Positions 44,301-54,999 of a DNA stretch of 64,000 nucleotides are shown one piece after another. The stretch covers positions 18,604,350 through 18,668,349 of the forward strand of contig NC_067286.1 of assembly GCF_020740795.1 (NCBI RefSeq), written 5' to 3'. The translations under genes and the position numbers were made by a program. This DNA comes from Apus apus. Its lineage: Eukaryota; Chordata; Aves; Apodiformes; Apodidae. Position 1 is the first letter of the stretch; each line of letters begins with the position of its first letter. The notes beneath the pieces are model-generated. The model ran no database searches, was not told the DNA's origin, and saw only the letters and a program-made list of their open reading frames with translations.

Positions 44301-47170
44301 GGAAATAGCTTGAATACTGAAGCAATAAGCACTTCAGAAATGCCAGATGCTATATAAACAACTAAAGTCAGAACACCAGTCCTTCCTGAAGGAGGGATAA
44401 TTTGTAGAAATACTTCAACAGATGGTATGAATTTGGCTTTGGAAAGGGGGGAAGAAATGGCAATGGCTGCTGAGCTGTGTGTGGGTGCTTGCCCAAGTGC
44501 ACTGTGCAGTGTGCTGCCTGCCAGTACACTACCGTAGCAGGCTGCTGCCACTGCCTCTGCATGCTTGGGAGGCATCTGCGCATCACTGACTCAGTCTCTG
44601 TGGCTCTGCCAGGTCCCTGGTGAGAAGTGAGCTCCTGCTTCCCCTGCAGTGAGGTTCTGCTGTGCCTGCTTGCTGGGGTGTTCTGGTGGAGGTGAGCTGT
44701 GGCCAGTTTGCAGAGGTGCAGGGTCAGCTCGTGGAACAGAGGCTGCAGACTTGCTGTGCAGCTTGTGAGACATTGCTTGGCATATGGATGAGACTGTGGG
44801 AAGGACATGGCATGATCTGACACTGTGTTGCCTTCACACTGCTGCGGTTACCTGGACCTGTGGCGGTGCAAATTCAGGTGATCTGAAGCTGAAAGCATAC
44901 AGATCAGTTGTGGCAAAGGGCATATGCTGTTTGGACACAGCCGTACATATGTATGAGCTGGCAAACTTGCTGGTAGTCTGAAAAGACATGGGATAGGAGA
45001 TGGTTTACTTGTCATAGTCAGGGACCTTGATGACCTCTGGCAGAGCAGGCTGCTGTAGCCAACCTTCCCTCTTCCTCTTCCATGATGAAGTTACTACTCT
45101 TGGAGGGGAAGTAGAACATGATTTCCCCAGCTGGTACCAGACCTGGGGTCCTGACATCAATTATGGCAGCAGCAGTCTGCTTTGCCAGCCTTTGCATGAG
45201 TTCTGCTGCGGGGCAAGCAGTTTTCCACATCAGTAGCCACAGCTGGTTTTGGTGGGGATTGTGTATTTGAGCCCAGAAGTCCTTGTCTGAGGTCCTTTGG
45301 AACACAGCAATATGTCTGGTTCCTGCTGCTATTTGTTGTTCCTGTCATGCGCTCATTGGCAAGACAGTGTTGGTTGGTAGTTAGAGCAGGGCTGTGAGGT
45401 GTGATTCAGGGGTGGTGGTTTTTGTTTTCAGAAAGTTAAAAAACCCAAAAACCAACAACAACAACAAAACAGGTCTTAAACAATGCAAGATGAATAACTT
45501 CGCTGAGAATGATTTACGTGTCAGGTAAATTCTTCTGGATACATCTAGCACCTAGCAGCATTGCACGACGCATGCAGAGTAGCCAGGTAAGCTGTTTAAT
45601 GTCCAGAGGATGACTTTCCAAGTTTGACTTATTTCATGTCTTTCCTCTCACTCTTTTTCCTTTCTTTTTTGTATTACCCATCTCCTGTTGTTCTGTCTAG
45701 GTGAGCGGGTCCGCATGTGTTTTCATTTGCCTGTAGCCTCCTAGATATATTGACTTCCTGCTGGAAAAGCCTTATCTACCTTTGAAGCCTGCTGATTCAC
45801 AGCACTCTGGGTAAAGAGGGGGTGGTGGATGGATTATAACACAGACTCCCAAGGCATCAGGTGGTGGTTGCATTACCCCTGACAATTCCTCTGCTTGCCA
45901 CAGAGTGCGTATGAGTTTCCGCAGAGGGCCACTAGCCTTTTCAGGAGCAACATGACCCATTTTGGGCTGCTGATGTGTTTACCAGGGAGCCATTTTGCAG
46001 TGATCTGAACAGCTTTGCCATAAGCCAACAGCTGAGTTGGGAGGAGAGAAATGCTGTTTGTGATGCAGGAGAGGAGCAGGTACATTTATGTACCCCTACA
46101 GCAAAGAGACTGGTAGCAGCAGTGACCTGTATCACCATTCCTGTGGCTGAGAGGCAAGGAATATTGATTAATGTGACATTTAACTGGCATTTGTTCTGGT
46201 GTACTGGGAGCATTAGTCAAATTTTGCCCTCAGCAGTCAGAAGTAGTGAGATCAGCTTCCTTCCTGTGAAGGTCACACTACCTGCTGTTGCAAAGTGTTT
46301 TGGAGACAGGGAGGTGTCCTTTTTTAATGCTGTTTATTTTCTGTGTCAAGTCTATTGTACAAAAGGCACCTGAATACAGCCTTAGCTATAGTGAGCAGCT
46401 GAGCAGCTCACTGGCTTGCAGCCAGCTTGTATACCAGTGTTTGCATGCTTACAGTGGTGGCTCCTGCTTGATTCTTCTTTACCTTAGCTCAGCTCCTAAC
46501 TTCAGAGGGTGACACAGGAAGGTTTACATCCTTTTAGACCTTGGGGTCCTGTTTCATTAACCTATGATATTTTAGCATTGGTACCCACACTAGTAGCTGG
46601 GTTTCTTGCAACACTGTGCCTTTGCTACAGGGGCAGGGCCTGGGGTTTGCTGGGTACATTGCTGTTCCAGCCAGGCTCCTGCTGTTCCAGCCAGGCTCAT
46701 GCTGTCCCTCTTTGGGATTACAAATGTCAGCTATCAGATGATGTGTAGCCCCACAAGGCTCTGGATTTTTAAATTATTTTGTTCAGGGCCCAGAAGCCAT
46801 TATCTCCCAGGCTTCTCTGGGAAGATTCTTGCCCTATTTGGTTGTTTTTTATTGGTTTTGTTTTTTTTCAGTGCCCACAGCTCTGCTTCTCACTTCTGCT
46901 TGTCTCTTTTTTTGTGCTGACACAAACACTTGTGTATTCACAGCTGCACATTCGCCTGGGAATAGGCCTGGTCTGAAATGAGTTCCTCTAGTTGCTGGGG
47001 GAAGGAAGACCTCCCTCCTTTTTGGCAGTAGCCTGAAGTTGTACTGAACTTATTACTAATTGAGTAACCACAGCCTCTACTGGGAGAAAAAATAATGTGT
47101 CTGAAGAGAGGTGCACTTTCCAGGGGCTAAACATCCCTAGTATGGTTTACTTTGTAAGGAAAATGCCTGT
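38300..47170. other. Large stretch without recognised exons, probable first intron
   Basis: About 9 kb downstream of the donor at 37989. Scattered short open frames lack conserved sequence or convincing splice framing, and no known repeat was clearly identified. Confidence 0.4.
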
Positions 47171-47198
47171 CTGGAATGGTTCTTTACAACCCCCTTGG

Positions 47199-47873
47199 TG
47201 TTGTCCCGAAAGCAGGGTCTGTTACCCGGTGTGCAAGAAGCCGATCCACACATAGAGTTGAGATATTTGCTTTAGTATCCAATTCTGCACAGAAAAGGGA
47301 GCAGGGTGGTATTCCACAGAGCAAGCTCAGTTTCCCGAAACACAAGTGCTACTTTTATACCTAAAAACATAAGAACTTGATCTCTAACATTATTCTATCA
47401 CTCACACACACGATTGGTCAACTCATCCCTCGCTTCCATTTAAAGTGGCAATGCTCAGGAATTTCACTGTGTGCTCAGAGGGTAGGAGGCGTGTTGTTAG
47501 TAGGGGTCCCTGTAGCCTGTGGGTGTGAATTTTAGAATGCTAATAGCTCATTAATATATTAATACTGTTATTTCAATTACTCAGTGTGTTTTTTCCCAGC
47601 GCTCAAGGCTGTAACCAAGATAAGCTGTGGGGAGTGCTTCTTTCCATCTGTTGCAGGTGTCCTGCAAGCCTGTCTCAAGGCTGGGCTGGTGACTACTTGG
47701 AGAGAGTTTTTCTGTAATTGGAATCTGGTTTTGTCTAATTCTTACTGTTTCACTGCTATCTAGGCCCTGTCTTTATTCTGCAGGTCCCTTATGTTCTCTT
47801 TTATGTGATTTTTTTTTCCCCAAGTGTGATTTTTCCCCTAAGTTTTACTTATTTCAATTAATAACTGACAACA
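47199..47873 (-). mobile_element. Solo LTR of an endogenous retrovirus, 675 bp
   Basis: Bounded by the inverted ends TGTTGTC...GACAACA and by a 4-bp target duplication TTGG (47195-47198 and 47874-47877). On the minus strand it has a CCAAT box (about 47,412) and a TATA box in GGTATAAAAG (about 47,355), in the right order for U3 followed by R. No internal retroviral sequence is attached, so it arose by LTR-LTR recombination. Confidence 0.85.
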
Positions 47874-48749
47874 TTGGTGTCCCTAAAAAAAACAGGATTT
47901 GCAAGAGAGTGTCCTTCTAATTGGAAGAGAAGCAACCCTAGATCCTCTCTCCTCCTTTCTTTCTGGAATGGTTCTTTACAACCCCATTGGGTGCTGTCAT
48001 CATCTCTCCAGTGGATCTTTGCAGACCTCTGATCTGTTTCTGAACAGTCTTAGGTACCCAGTCAGTCATCCAGGACCATCAGCCACCAAAGGGAACTGAT
48101 CACTCGGTGAGGTGCACCATCAGTCTCCCTCACCATCCGCTGTCCCCAGAAAGTGGAGGATCTCTCGGAGCCCCCATTTGAATGGAAAATCTCACTGGCA
48201 GAAGTCAATGTTCACAAAAGTGATGAAGGAGCTAAAAAAAGTTAACTGTATCCGAATAAAGGGAGACAATCCCCTCAGACATATACCTGTAGGATTTTCT
48301 CACATCGGTGGAGGTCGCAGCCCCTTTTATCCTAGTGTCTCTTCCTTTCCCCATTGGCTGAAGTACTCAGAAGGTAGACTTCCCAATCCACCTACTTACA
48401 TACCTCCCCTAACAGATTTCCCCTGCTTCATACATCACAGGTATCATGAACTCTATGCGAAGTCTGGGATCTACAAATTTAGTTTGTTGGTTCTTAAGTC
48501 TGGGTTTACACGATGCCACTTTCATCCGGACACGCAGGAGATGTTCTTATCACCACTTCTGAAAAGACACATCTGGCATTCCTGTTAGTCAAAACCCTGT
48601 TCGAGACTGGGCTCCAAGCTGCTTGATGAGATTGCACTAATTTACAAGACTATCTTCTCCCCCTCTGTGGTCACCTCCATGATACCAATGATACCATGTC
48701 CAAGATACTTCTTTTGTAAGACACAGCAGCTGGCATTCTTATCACCTTC

Positions 48750-48887
48750 ATGAAAATATTTGTGTCTTCTCTGCCAACCCACTGTCAAGACTGCGTCAAG
48801 CAGGGCCAGTGCCTCTTTGTGCAGGACGAGCTGTGTTGCAACAACCTATGCAGCCCTGGGTGCCTGATTGCAGATTTCTCTCTTTGA
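48750..48887 (+). CDS. Cysteine-rich WAP-like mini-ORF (45 codons), status unknown
   Basis: An ATG-to-TGA frame whose second half has cysteines spaced C-x2-C-x5-C-x7-CC-x3-C-x3-C, with the segment ELCCNNLCSPGCL. This resembles the C-terminal half of a WAP four-disulphide core, where C-x5-C-x5-CC-x3-C-x3-C is usual. The frame is open upstream to a TAA just before 48720. It stops five bases before the proviral LTR end at 48892. It could be a decayed exon of a WAP-type gene, a fragment carried with the insertion, or chance. Confidence 0.25.
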   Translation: MKIFVSSLPTHCQDCVKQGQCLFVQDELCCNNLCSPGCLIADFSL

Positions 48888-48891
48888 GGAG

Positions 48892-49061
48892 TGAAACAAA
48901 AATTTGGAGCTTCCAAACCCCCTTGCTTTCTAACACTCCTCACTGAAGTGGGAGGCAGGGTGCGGCTGGGTAAGGATTCCAAGATCAAGACCCCGTAACA
49001 ACAATCAAGCTATTATTGAGCAGGCATTCTTTATTGCAGCGCTGGGCAGCACTGGGGATTC
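48892..49061 (-). repeat. Truncated 3' LTR (R-U5 portion)
   Basis: About 170 bp aligning with 52255-52424, including the poly(A) signal (TTTATT at 49030-49035 on +) and the terminal TGAAAC end. U3 is absent: the match stops at GATTC, where integrase sequence begins immediately. Confidence 0.85.
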
Positions 49062-49193
49062 CTTTGCTTGATTGGTGCGACATGAAAAAGCCTCAGGCCA
49101 ACGTGAGAAGGTATCTACTAATGCAAACAAATACCTGTATCCATTTTGCCGTGGGAAGGCCGAGCAGCTGAAGTGGGCCTTCACCCCCTCCAC
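49062..49193 (-). pseudogene. Retroviral integrase fragment
   Basis: A minus-strand open segment containing YRYLFALVDTFSRWPEAF, the integrase catalytic-core region around the second metal-binding Asp of the D,D-35-E triad. It fuses directly into LTR sequence, so the Glu of the triad and the C-terminal domain are gone. It is a short remnant without function. Confidence 0.8.
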
Positions 49194-49439
49194 TCCTCAG
49201 GTCCTTATGGGTGTCTCAGTTCTCTCAGGAAAGCCTTTTGGGATGCAAACAAGAGGGGTTACAATGGAGCTTTGACAGATGTTCCTGCCTGAGGGCTGGT
49301 TCCTCACACCACTCTATGGCTCAAACACACTGCAGATCCAGCGTTGTACCAGCCAACGATGGGGTGGGGGTTGATGTCAGTGAGGCTCCCCGAGCCCATC
49401 ATTTTAACCTCCTGTTCTCACTCCTAAAAGTGGCAATGG

Positions 49440-49640
49440 GCATTCAGGTATGTATAGCAAGGTCCATTTTCCCAGCTTTCTCCTGAGGAGCTGGAAAAAG
49501 GGCATAACATCTTTTCCCTGTTGCACCAACAGCTGGTATAGAAAACTTACCTAAAGGTTCCTTGCAAGAATTTAGAACAGCGTAACTAGCTCCTGTATTC
49601 ACCAAAAATTAACCCTGTCCTTCCTAGCTTCATGGTTCTG
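49440..49640 (-). pseudogene. Retroviral protease remnant
   Basis: The minus strand has the aspartic-protease active-site region with NTGAS instead of the family DTGA/DTGS (49570-49602), followed by a CPLPLLG piece typical of the protease C-terminus. The catalytic Asp is replaced by Asn, and stops flank the region. Confidence 0.65.
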
Positions 49641-49939
49641 CTAGGGAATTTAATTCAACCTCCAGTCTGAGCCCTTATCTTGATCTATTGTCAAGATAGG
49701 ATCTAATTTAGACCTAGAGGCTTCTGCCAGGATCGGGGACAATTCCTTGTCCAATGCTCTTCTTGCTTACTTTATACATACTGATTTAACCCAACCAGGC
49801 TCAGTTTCAGCAGTGACTCATAGACAATGATCCCACTCTGGCCTAGTCTCTGCTTTTTGCTTTCTGTTATCCAGGGCAGGCTGACGTGTAAACAATATGT
49901 GAAACATTTACAGTTAGCTTCTGGGTCCCAATATATCAG

Positions 49940-50140
49940 TTTGTCTAGCAGGCTCACATAGCCTCTCAAAAGAGATTGAAAATGCTTTGTCAGACCCCTG
50001 TTTAACCTCATGCACAAGTTTGTTCAGTTTGGTTTGTGGGTCCCATCCTGGACCCCATACAAAATTAATTGTTGACATTCCTCTAGTCTGTCCAGGTCCC
50101 TCCTGGAGTTAGGATTCCAGTCTGGGTTCTCCCTGGGCAA
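49940..50140 (-). pseudogene. gag capsid remnant with major homology region
   Basis: Minus-strand pieces show DWNPNSRRDLDRLEECQQLI followed after a frame break by a major-homology-region segment, QGSDKAFSISFERL (about 49,959-50,000). The pattern resembles gammaretroviral capsid. Frameshifts and stops are present. Confidence 0.7.
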
Positions 50141-50834
50141 AAGATGGTTAATATAATCTTGTGGATATTTATATTCCATTTCTTTAGCTTTTTCAACTCT
50201 TCACAGTTCTCATTACTGAAGAGGATTTTTTTTTAAATATTATATTTTAAAAAAACCCCTATCATTATTGCTTTGAGTAGCTCCAACACTTTTCTTCGCA
50301 TTGGCCCCACAAACTGTTTCCAATTTAACAGGTCCAGTGCTTTAAGAGGGACATGCACATCAACAAGCCGTCCCTCCACCTTGAATGCTTATCTTAAAGG
50401 GGCATGAACAGCAGGACACTGCCCCACTCTCCCAGCCACCTGACTGGAATCTGTATCCTCCAAACATCCGCTTGCCCCCATTTCACTCCCCCTCGTATTA
50501 CCAGGGTGGAGGGGGAGAGCTGAGGGTTCTATTAACCGATACTCTATATTCACATTGACTTAAAACAATTTTCTTTACTAAACTTACATTTCATTATCAT
50601 AAAACCATCCACACCTGGCACATCTCATCCTCCTTCATGTTTGCAAAACCACATTGACTGCAATCCACGAATCTTCAGAGGCTTACTCCCAAACTTATTC
50701 CAATCTCCAGAATACATCCTAATGCTGAGCATTTAGTAATGTCACATCCTGCTGAGGATACATTATCGTGTTACAAGACACAAGTGAAACAAAAGGGCAA
50801 TACCAGACACAAGCTAAACAACACTTTTTAACAG

Positions 50835-51110
50835 TTACCAGACAAGTAAGACAACTAAATCTTTCAGAATACCACCTTTAGAGCGGGTCAGAGGGTGGGA
50901 CCATCCCAAAGTCCCTTTGCCACTCTGGATGATTTTGCAGGGAAAAGAACATATCTGTATATGATACTTCAACCCATTATCCTCTCTCCTGAGTAATAAC
51001 ATAAGTTGAAGGAGGGTATTATAATTTGGGGTCCTGTTTATTTGCCCCTTTTTCTTCATTTTCTAATCGATATGGCAGCCACCATTGGTTACAGTATTTG
51101 ATGAGAGTTT
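50835..51110 (-). pseudogene. gag matrix-like remnant
   Basis: Minus-strand frames share pieces such as YCNQWWLPYRLENEEK, PNYNTLLQLMLLLRRE and HPEWQRDFG, in the style of ERV1/gamma-type matrix proteins. At least two in-frame stops and a frame change separate them. Confidence 0.6.
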
Positions 51111-51774
51111 TTTTACTAAGTGACTCTCCCAGCCCCTAAGCAATATTTTTCCAGTAGGCCCATATACAGCCCAGGGGACATTTCTTAAGAATTCCACTCT
51201 TGTGTGTTTCTCATTTTTAACCCAACACAATATACTTCAGTGAGGCTAGAAATGCTTACCAAATATCAACAGGTCAGCCCCACAATTAACAATTCCAATT
51301 ATACCATTGTCTGTAAAAAAACCATACATTAGTCACATAAAACATAGGGTACTGGAAGACTTACAAAACACACATTAAACAATTATCAATCCAGTTATTA
51401 TCCCTTCGGCAGCTGCTAAGACACTCCAAGTTACTATCAGCCAAACTTTGCTATTGTTTCAATTTTAAAGAGATCTCTAAACATAGTTACAAATGACAAA
51501 ACTTTCACTTTGTTCCTCTCCTGCTGCGCCCCTTGTGGAGCTACGGAACCGAAGATCAGAACTCCACACTCACTTCGTGCTTAACTGCACGTCTCAGCCA
51601 CACACACACCCAATTCACAAATATTTCAACCAATCTCATGAGATAATACAATACAATTCCCAAAGCAAAAATCAGTATTTCCAATAACTCAATATCCAGA
51701 TAACATTTTCCAAGTTCACAACGTAAAATAACATTTGCCGAGTCTGATTACCAGGAAATCAATGCTTGTACCAA

Positions 51775-52006
51775 AGCTCACTCTACTGAACTTGTACCAC
51801 CAAAGCACACTTACGTGTACTGAACCAAATGTACCAAAGCTTACTCTGCTGAGCTTGTACCCAAAGCACACTCTACTGTGCTGTACCAAAGCACACTTAC
51901 GTGTACTGAACCAAATGCACACTCTGCTGTACCAAAGCTCACTCTACTGAGCTTGTACCCAAAGCACACTTACGCGTGCTGAACCAATAGCACACTCTAC
52001 TGTGCT
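51775..52006 (-). repeat. Tandem array of nine hairpin units in the proviral leader
   Basis: Nine units of about 24-34 bp. On the minus strand each has an approximate form 5'-AGCNCA, a six-base loop (GTAGAG, GCAGAG or CGTAAG type), TGNGCT-3', joined by TTTGGTAC or TTTGGTTC spacers. Several units form a perfect six-bp stem; others use a G-U wobble or carry one mismatch, and one unit is degenerate. They lie about 250-480 nt downstream of the primer-binding site, where packaging and dimerisation signals usually are. Confidence 0.85.
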
Positions 52007-52074
52007 TTCCGCCACCCTGCGGGGTTCTTACGAACTGCGACTTACGAGGCAGCCTTCCAACTGACCGGTTCCAA

Positions 52075-52096
52075 ACAAACAAACAAACAAACAAAA
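52075..52096. repeat. AAAC simple repeat
   Basis: Five tandem AAAC units within the proviral leader, near an AAGAATGCC segment. Confidence 0.85.
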
Positions 52097-52234
52097 GAAT
52101 GCCTTATTCTTACCAGAGGTCCTTGTCTGCTCCCGCATGGATCCGCCGAATCGGTGAGTCCCTCCATTGAACTCTCTGGGGCCAGCCTAGGGCGTTGCCG
52201 ATTCAGAGGTTCCCACAGCTGAGCAGAGAGAAGG

Positions 52235-52252
52235 GTCCCATCTGGGGTGCCA
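52235..52252 (-). other. Candidate retroviral primer-binding site
   Basis: The minus strand reads TGGCACCCCAGATGGGAC two bases after the LTR end (CA at 52255-52256 in reverse). Position, 18-nt length and TGG start fit a tRNA primer site. The cognate tRNA is not certain; the GGGAC end resembles lysine-type sites. Confidence 0.65.
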
Positions 52253-52254
52253 AC

Positions 52255-52800
52255 TGAAACAAAAATTTTGGAGCTTCCAAACCCCCTTGCTTTCTAACAC
52301 TTCTCACCGAATTGGGAGGCTGGGTGCGGCTGGGTAAGGATTCCGAGATCAAGACCCAATAACAACAAACAAGCTGTTACTGAGCAGGCATTCTTTATTG
52401 CAGCACTAGGCAGCACTGGAGATTCTCCACCATGAGTGCTCCCCCGAGTTAGTGAAACACCTCGACTAATATACACCAAAAACATGCATATTCAGTTCCA
52501 TGTCAATGAGTTCCCAGAATTCTTTTACACAGTCATTTTATTTCCTGGAATTGGCTATCTTTGTAATTATGCGTGCTTGAGGGTCTCCTGTGGGGGTCTT
52601 TGTTGATTCTAGTCCTTTGTCATCTTTGTCCTGGTCTCTTATCCTGGTCCTGTCTCCAGTCTCCTGCTGGTAGATTGCCCAGGTGGGTCAGAATCAACTG
52701 GGTTGTCTGTAGGCACCACAGGTTCTTAGAAGACTTGATGTTATCCCAACCTACAGGATGCTTGGCATAGTTGACTGATAGTCTCACAAAGCACCTTGTT
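52255..52800 (-). repeat. 5' LTR of the collapsed provirus
   Basis: The minus strand has a TATA-like TGTATATTAG (about 52,467-52,476), a poly(A) signal AATAAA (52398-52393) and the U5 end TTGTTTCA at 52255. The U3 start was not identified, so the upper coordinate is approximate. Confidence 0.7.
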
Positions 52801-54264
52801 TTAAAAGCAACCCTTAGTATAGCAAATTCACTATTTTAGTAAACTTTTATTAAGCTATATTTCTATTGAATTTACTAACGAATATCCTATGATGTATCAG
52901 GAGGAGAGTGAGCATCATGTCTTTAAAACACTCTGTAATTCACATGGCATAGTCCTTGCTGCCAGAGAAAGGTGGTAACTTTTCAGGCCTCCTGCGGATG
53001 GCTCCGTGTAAAGCCGGATGCACGATGTACAGGAGGAAGTGGGAAAACAGAGACAAAAAGCCCCACGCCTTTGCTTTGCTCTGCTCTGGCATAGTCCCCT
53101 GGTGTGCACAGGAACAAGCGCATGCGTTAGAAAGCGCCCGGTGACTGCCTCTCTTCCTCCCCCTTTCATGCCAGGAGGTGGTGGCAGTTTGTAGCAGGCA
53201 CCCATAGTGTGAGCACAGCCGAAGCCGAGGAAAGCTTATCGTTGCCAGGGTTGGCAGAGGTGAGGGATCTGGTTTACCCTTGGGCTGCAGAGACAGCAGG
53301 CTCCTCTCTGAGCATATCTGAAACTTGCTGGAATTTTCTATTTCTTTCTTGCTGTCCTTTTGCCACAGTCTGCCCTTTCCCCTTACTGTTTCTGGAGGCT
53401 GTGTTCCTATTTTGACATGGGAGGTGTACAGGGTCCCATCCGTGGCCACGGTGGTAAGAAGGGATGAGCCATCTGGGCCTTTGGAGAGGGGATCTCGTGC
53501 CTGTTGCGCTAAAGGCTAGCTGAACGAGCCAGGCTTTTTGCACGTTAGCCAGGTGGCTGGGCTAAGGGAGCCATGGGGTGGCAAGCTGCAGGGTTCCTAT
53601 GCTTCTCCTCCGAAAGCCGTGTCAAAGCAAGTACTTTCCTCTCGAACAGCTATTACAAAAGAGCCTGGGTTTCGCCTGTCTCTCCCTTTTCCCTCAGGGC
53701 ACACTGGGCTTGTTTGAATTAATGTAATTAGCACATGCCTTATTAGCTCACTAAGGCACAAAGGACTCATGTATCTTTGTAGCCAGGTTAAGCAGCTCCT
53801 ATTAATTTAATAACCATGTTCTCTTCAGAGCATGGCAACAGTTATTCTTTGGTGATGACTCAAGCTCAGCCAGTATGGAGGGAATTTGGGCAAGGTGTGT
53901 ATGTGTGCACTTCTGCTTTACTGTGTTGTAATTTTATTAACAAGCAGACCTGTGAAGGGAATTAGCAACAGGCACAGTAGATGGGAGGAAGCTTTCAGTG
54001 CAAACACTAAGTAGCCAGCTCTGGATATTTCCTATAGTCTACGCTGTCTGTAGAAAAGGATCTATAGAATGAATCAGCATTATATGATACAGAGTGAGAG
54101 GCAGAAATATACAGAAACAAACTTTAGCAATTTGAGCTTTAACTCTCCTTCAATCAGATTATGAGCTAGGTACTGATAGTAATTTTGCTTCGTTGTCTAT
54201 CCTGTTTCCCTTCAGTGCATCCTGGATCAGAGGAAGTGACTGGTGTATTCTTGTGCTGCTGAGA

Positions 54265-54590
54265 CTGTGAAAGGGCAAGGATCCAGGAAATTATAGGTCC
54301 ATCAGTCTTACTTCAATCCCTGGGAAAGTGAGGGAATTAGTCCTCCTGGAGGCTATCACAATTCAAACTGAGCATGTGATTAGGAAAAGCCAGCACAGAT
54401 TCACCACGGGTAAATCATGCTTGACAAGCCTGATAGCCTTCTACAACAACGTAACCTGCTAGGCTGATGTGGGGTGAGAAGTGGGCATTGTCTACCTGGA
54501 TTTCTCAAAGGCTTTGGATATGGTTCCACACAGCCTCCTCCTAGAGAAACCGGTACATTATTATCTAGACAAGTGGTTGCTACAGAACCT
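54265..54590 (+). repeat. CR1 LINE reverse-transcriptase fragment
   Basis: Sense-orientation CR1 ORF2 piece with NYRSISLTSIPGKVRELVLL, SCLTSLIAFYNNVT and VGIVYLDFSKALD, interrupted by stops. It is an internal fragment without the CR1 3' end. Confidence 0.88.
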
Positions 54591-54999
54591 CAGATGTTGG
54601 TTGGAGGTGGTGATTTTTTTTTTTTAATTGTATCTTATTTGCCTAATTTTTTTCTTTTCTCTGCTTCAGGTACTGGAAGGGATATTTGGCTTGGTGAGTA
54701 GGAGGCTTTTAGTGCAGGATCAGAGCAGCCTGCTGAGACAGGGTGCATTTTCCAAGCCAGCTTTTTTAGCCCCCTCCTCTTCCCTCTGTCTGTTCAGTGG
54801 CTTAGGTGAGTTTGGAGAAGGAACAAACCTTCAGCTTGTGGAGTTTAGCCCAGTAGCTTTGTTGGTCTTCCCTTCCACTGGGCTGTGGGAGCAGCCATGT
54901 GTGAGCCCATTCAGCAGGTCCCTTGCTGGATGCTGGGATGGAAGGGATGGAGCTTAATTTATAGCCCTGGAGTAAAGTTGGTTGTTTTTGTTTTCAAAT

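Larger units (their letters stand above)
48892..52800 (-). mobile_element. Deleted gammaretrovirus-like (ERV1-type) provirus
   Basis: Minus-orientation provirus. LTR-derived copies at 48892-49061 and 52255-52424 match closely. Between them lie a primer-binding site, a leader, and gag, protease and integrase remnants in the correct order. RT, RNase H, most of integrase and all of env are missing. The upper LTR edge is not resolved and is placed at about 52.8 kb only as a guess. Confidence 0.8.

Noticed and set aside
43949-44823. Minus-strand open frames of 208 and 151 codons
   Set aside because: They overlap each other in different frames, are Ser/His/Gln-rich without conserved motifs, and lack splice or promoter support.
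48112-48588. 158-codon open frame upstream of the provirus
   Set aside because: No recognisable domain, and it lies within low-quality repeat-like sequence; length alone does not support a gene.
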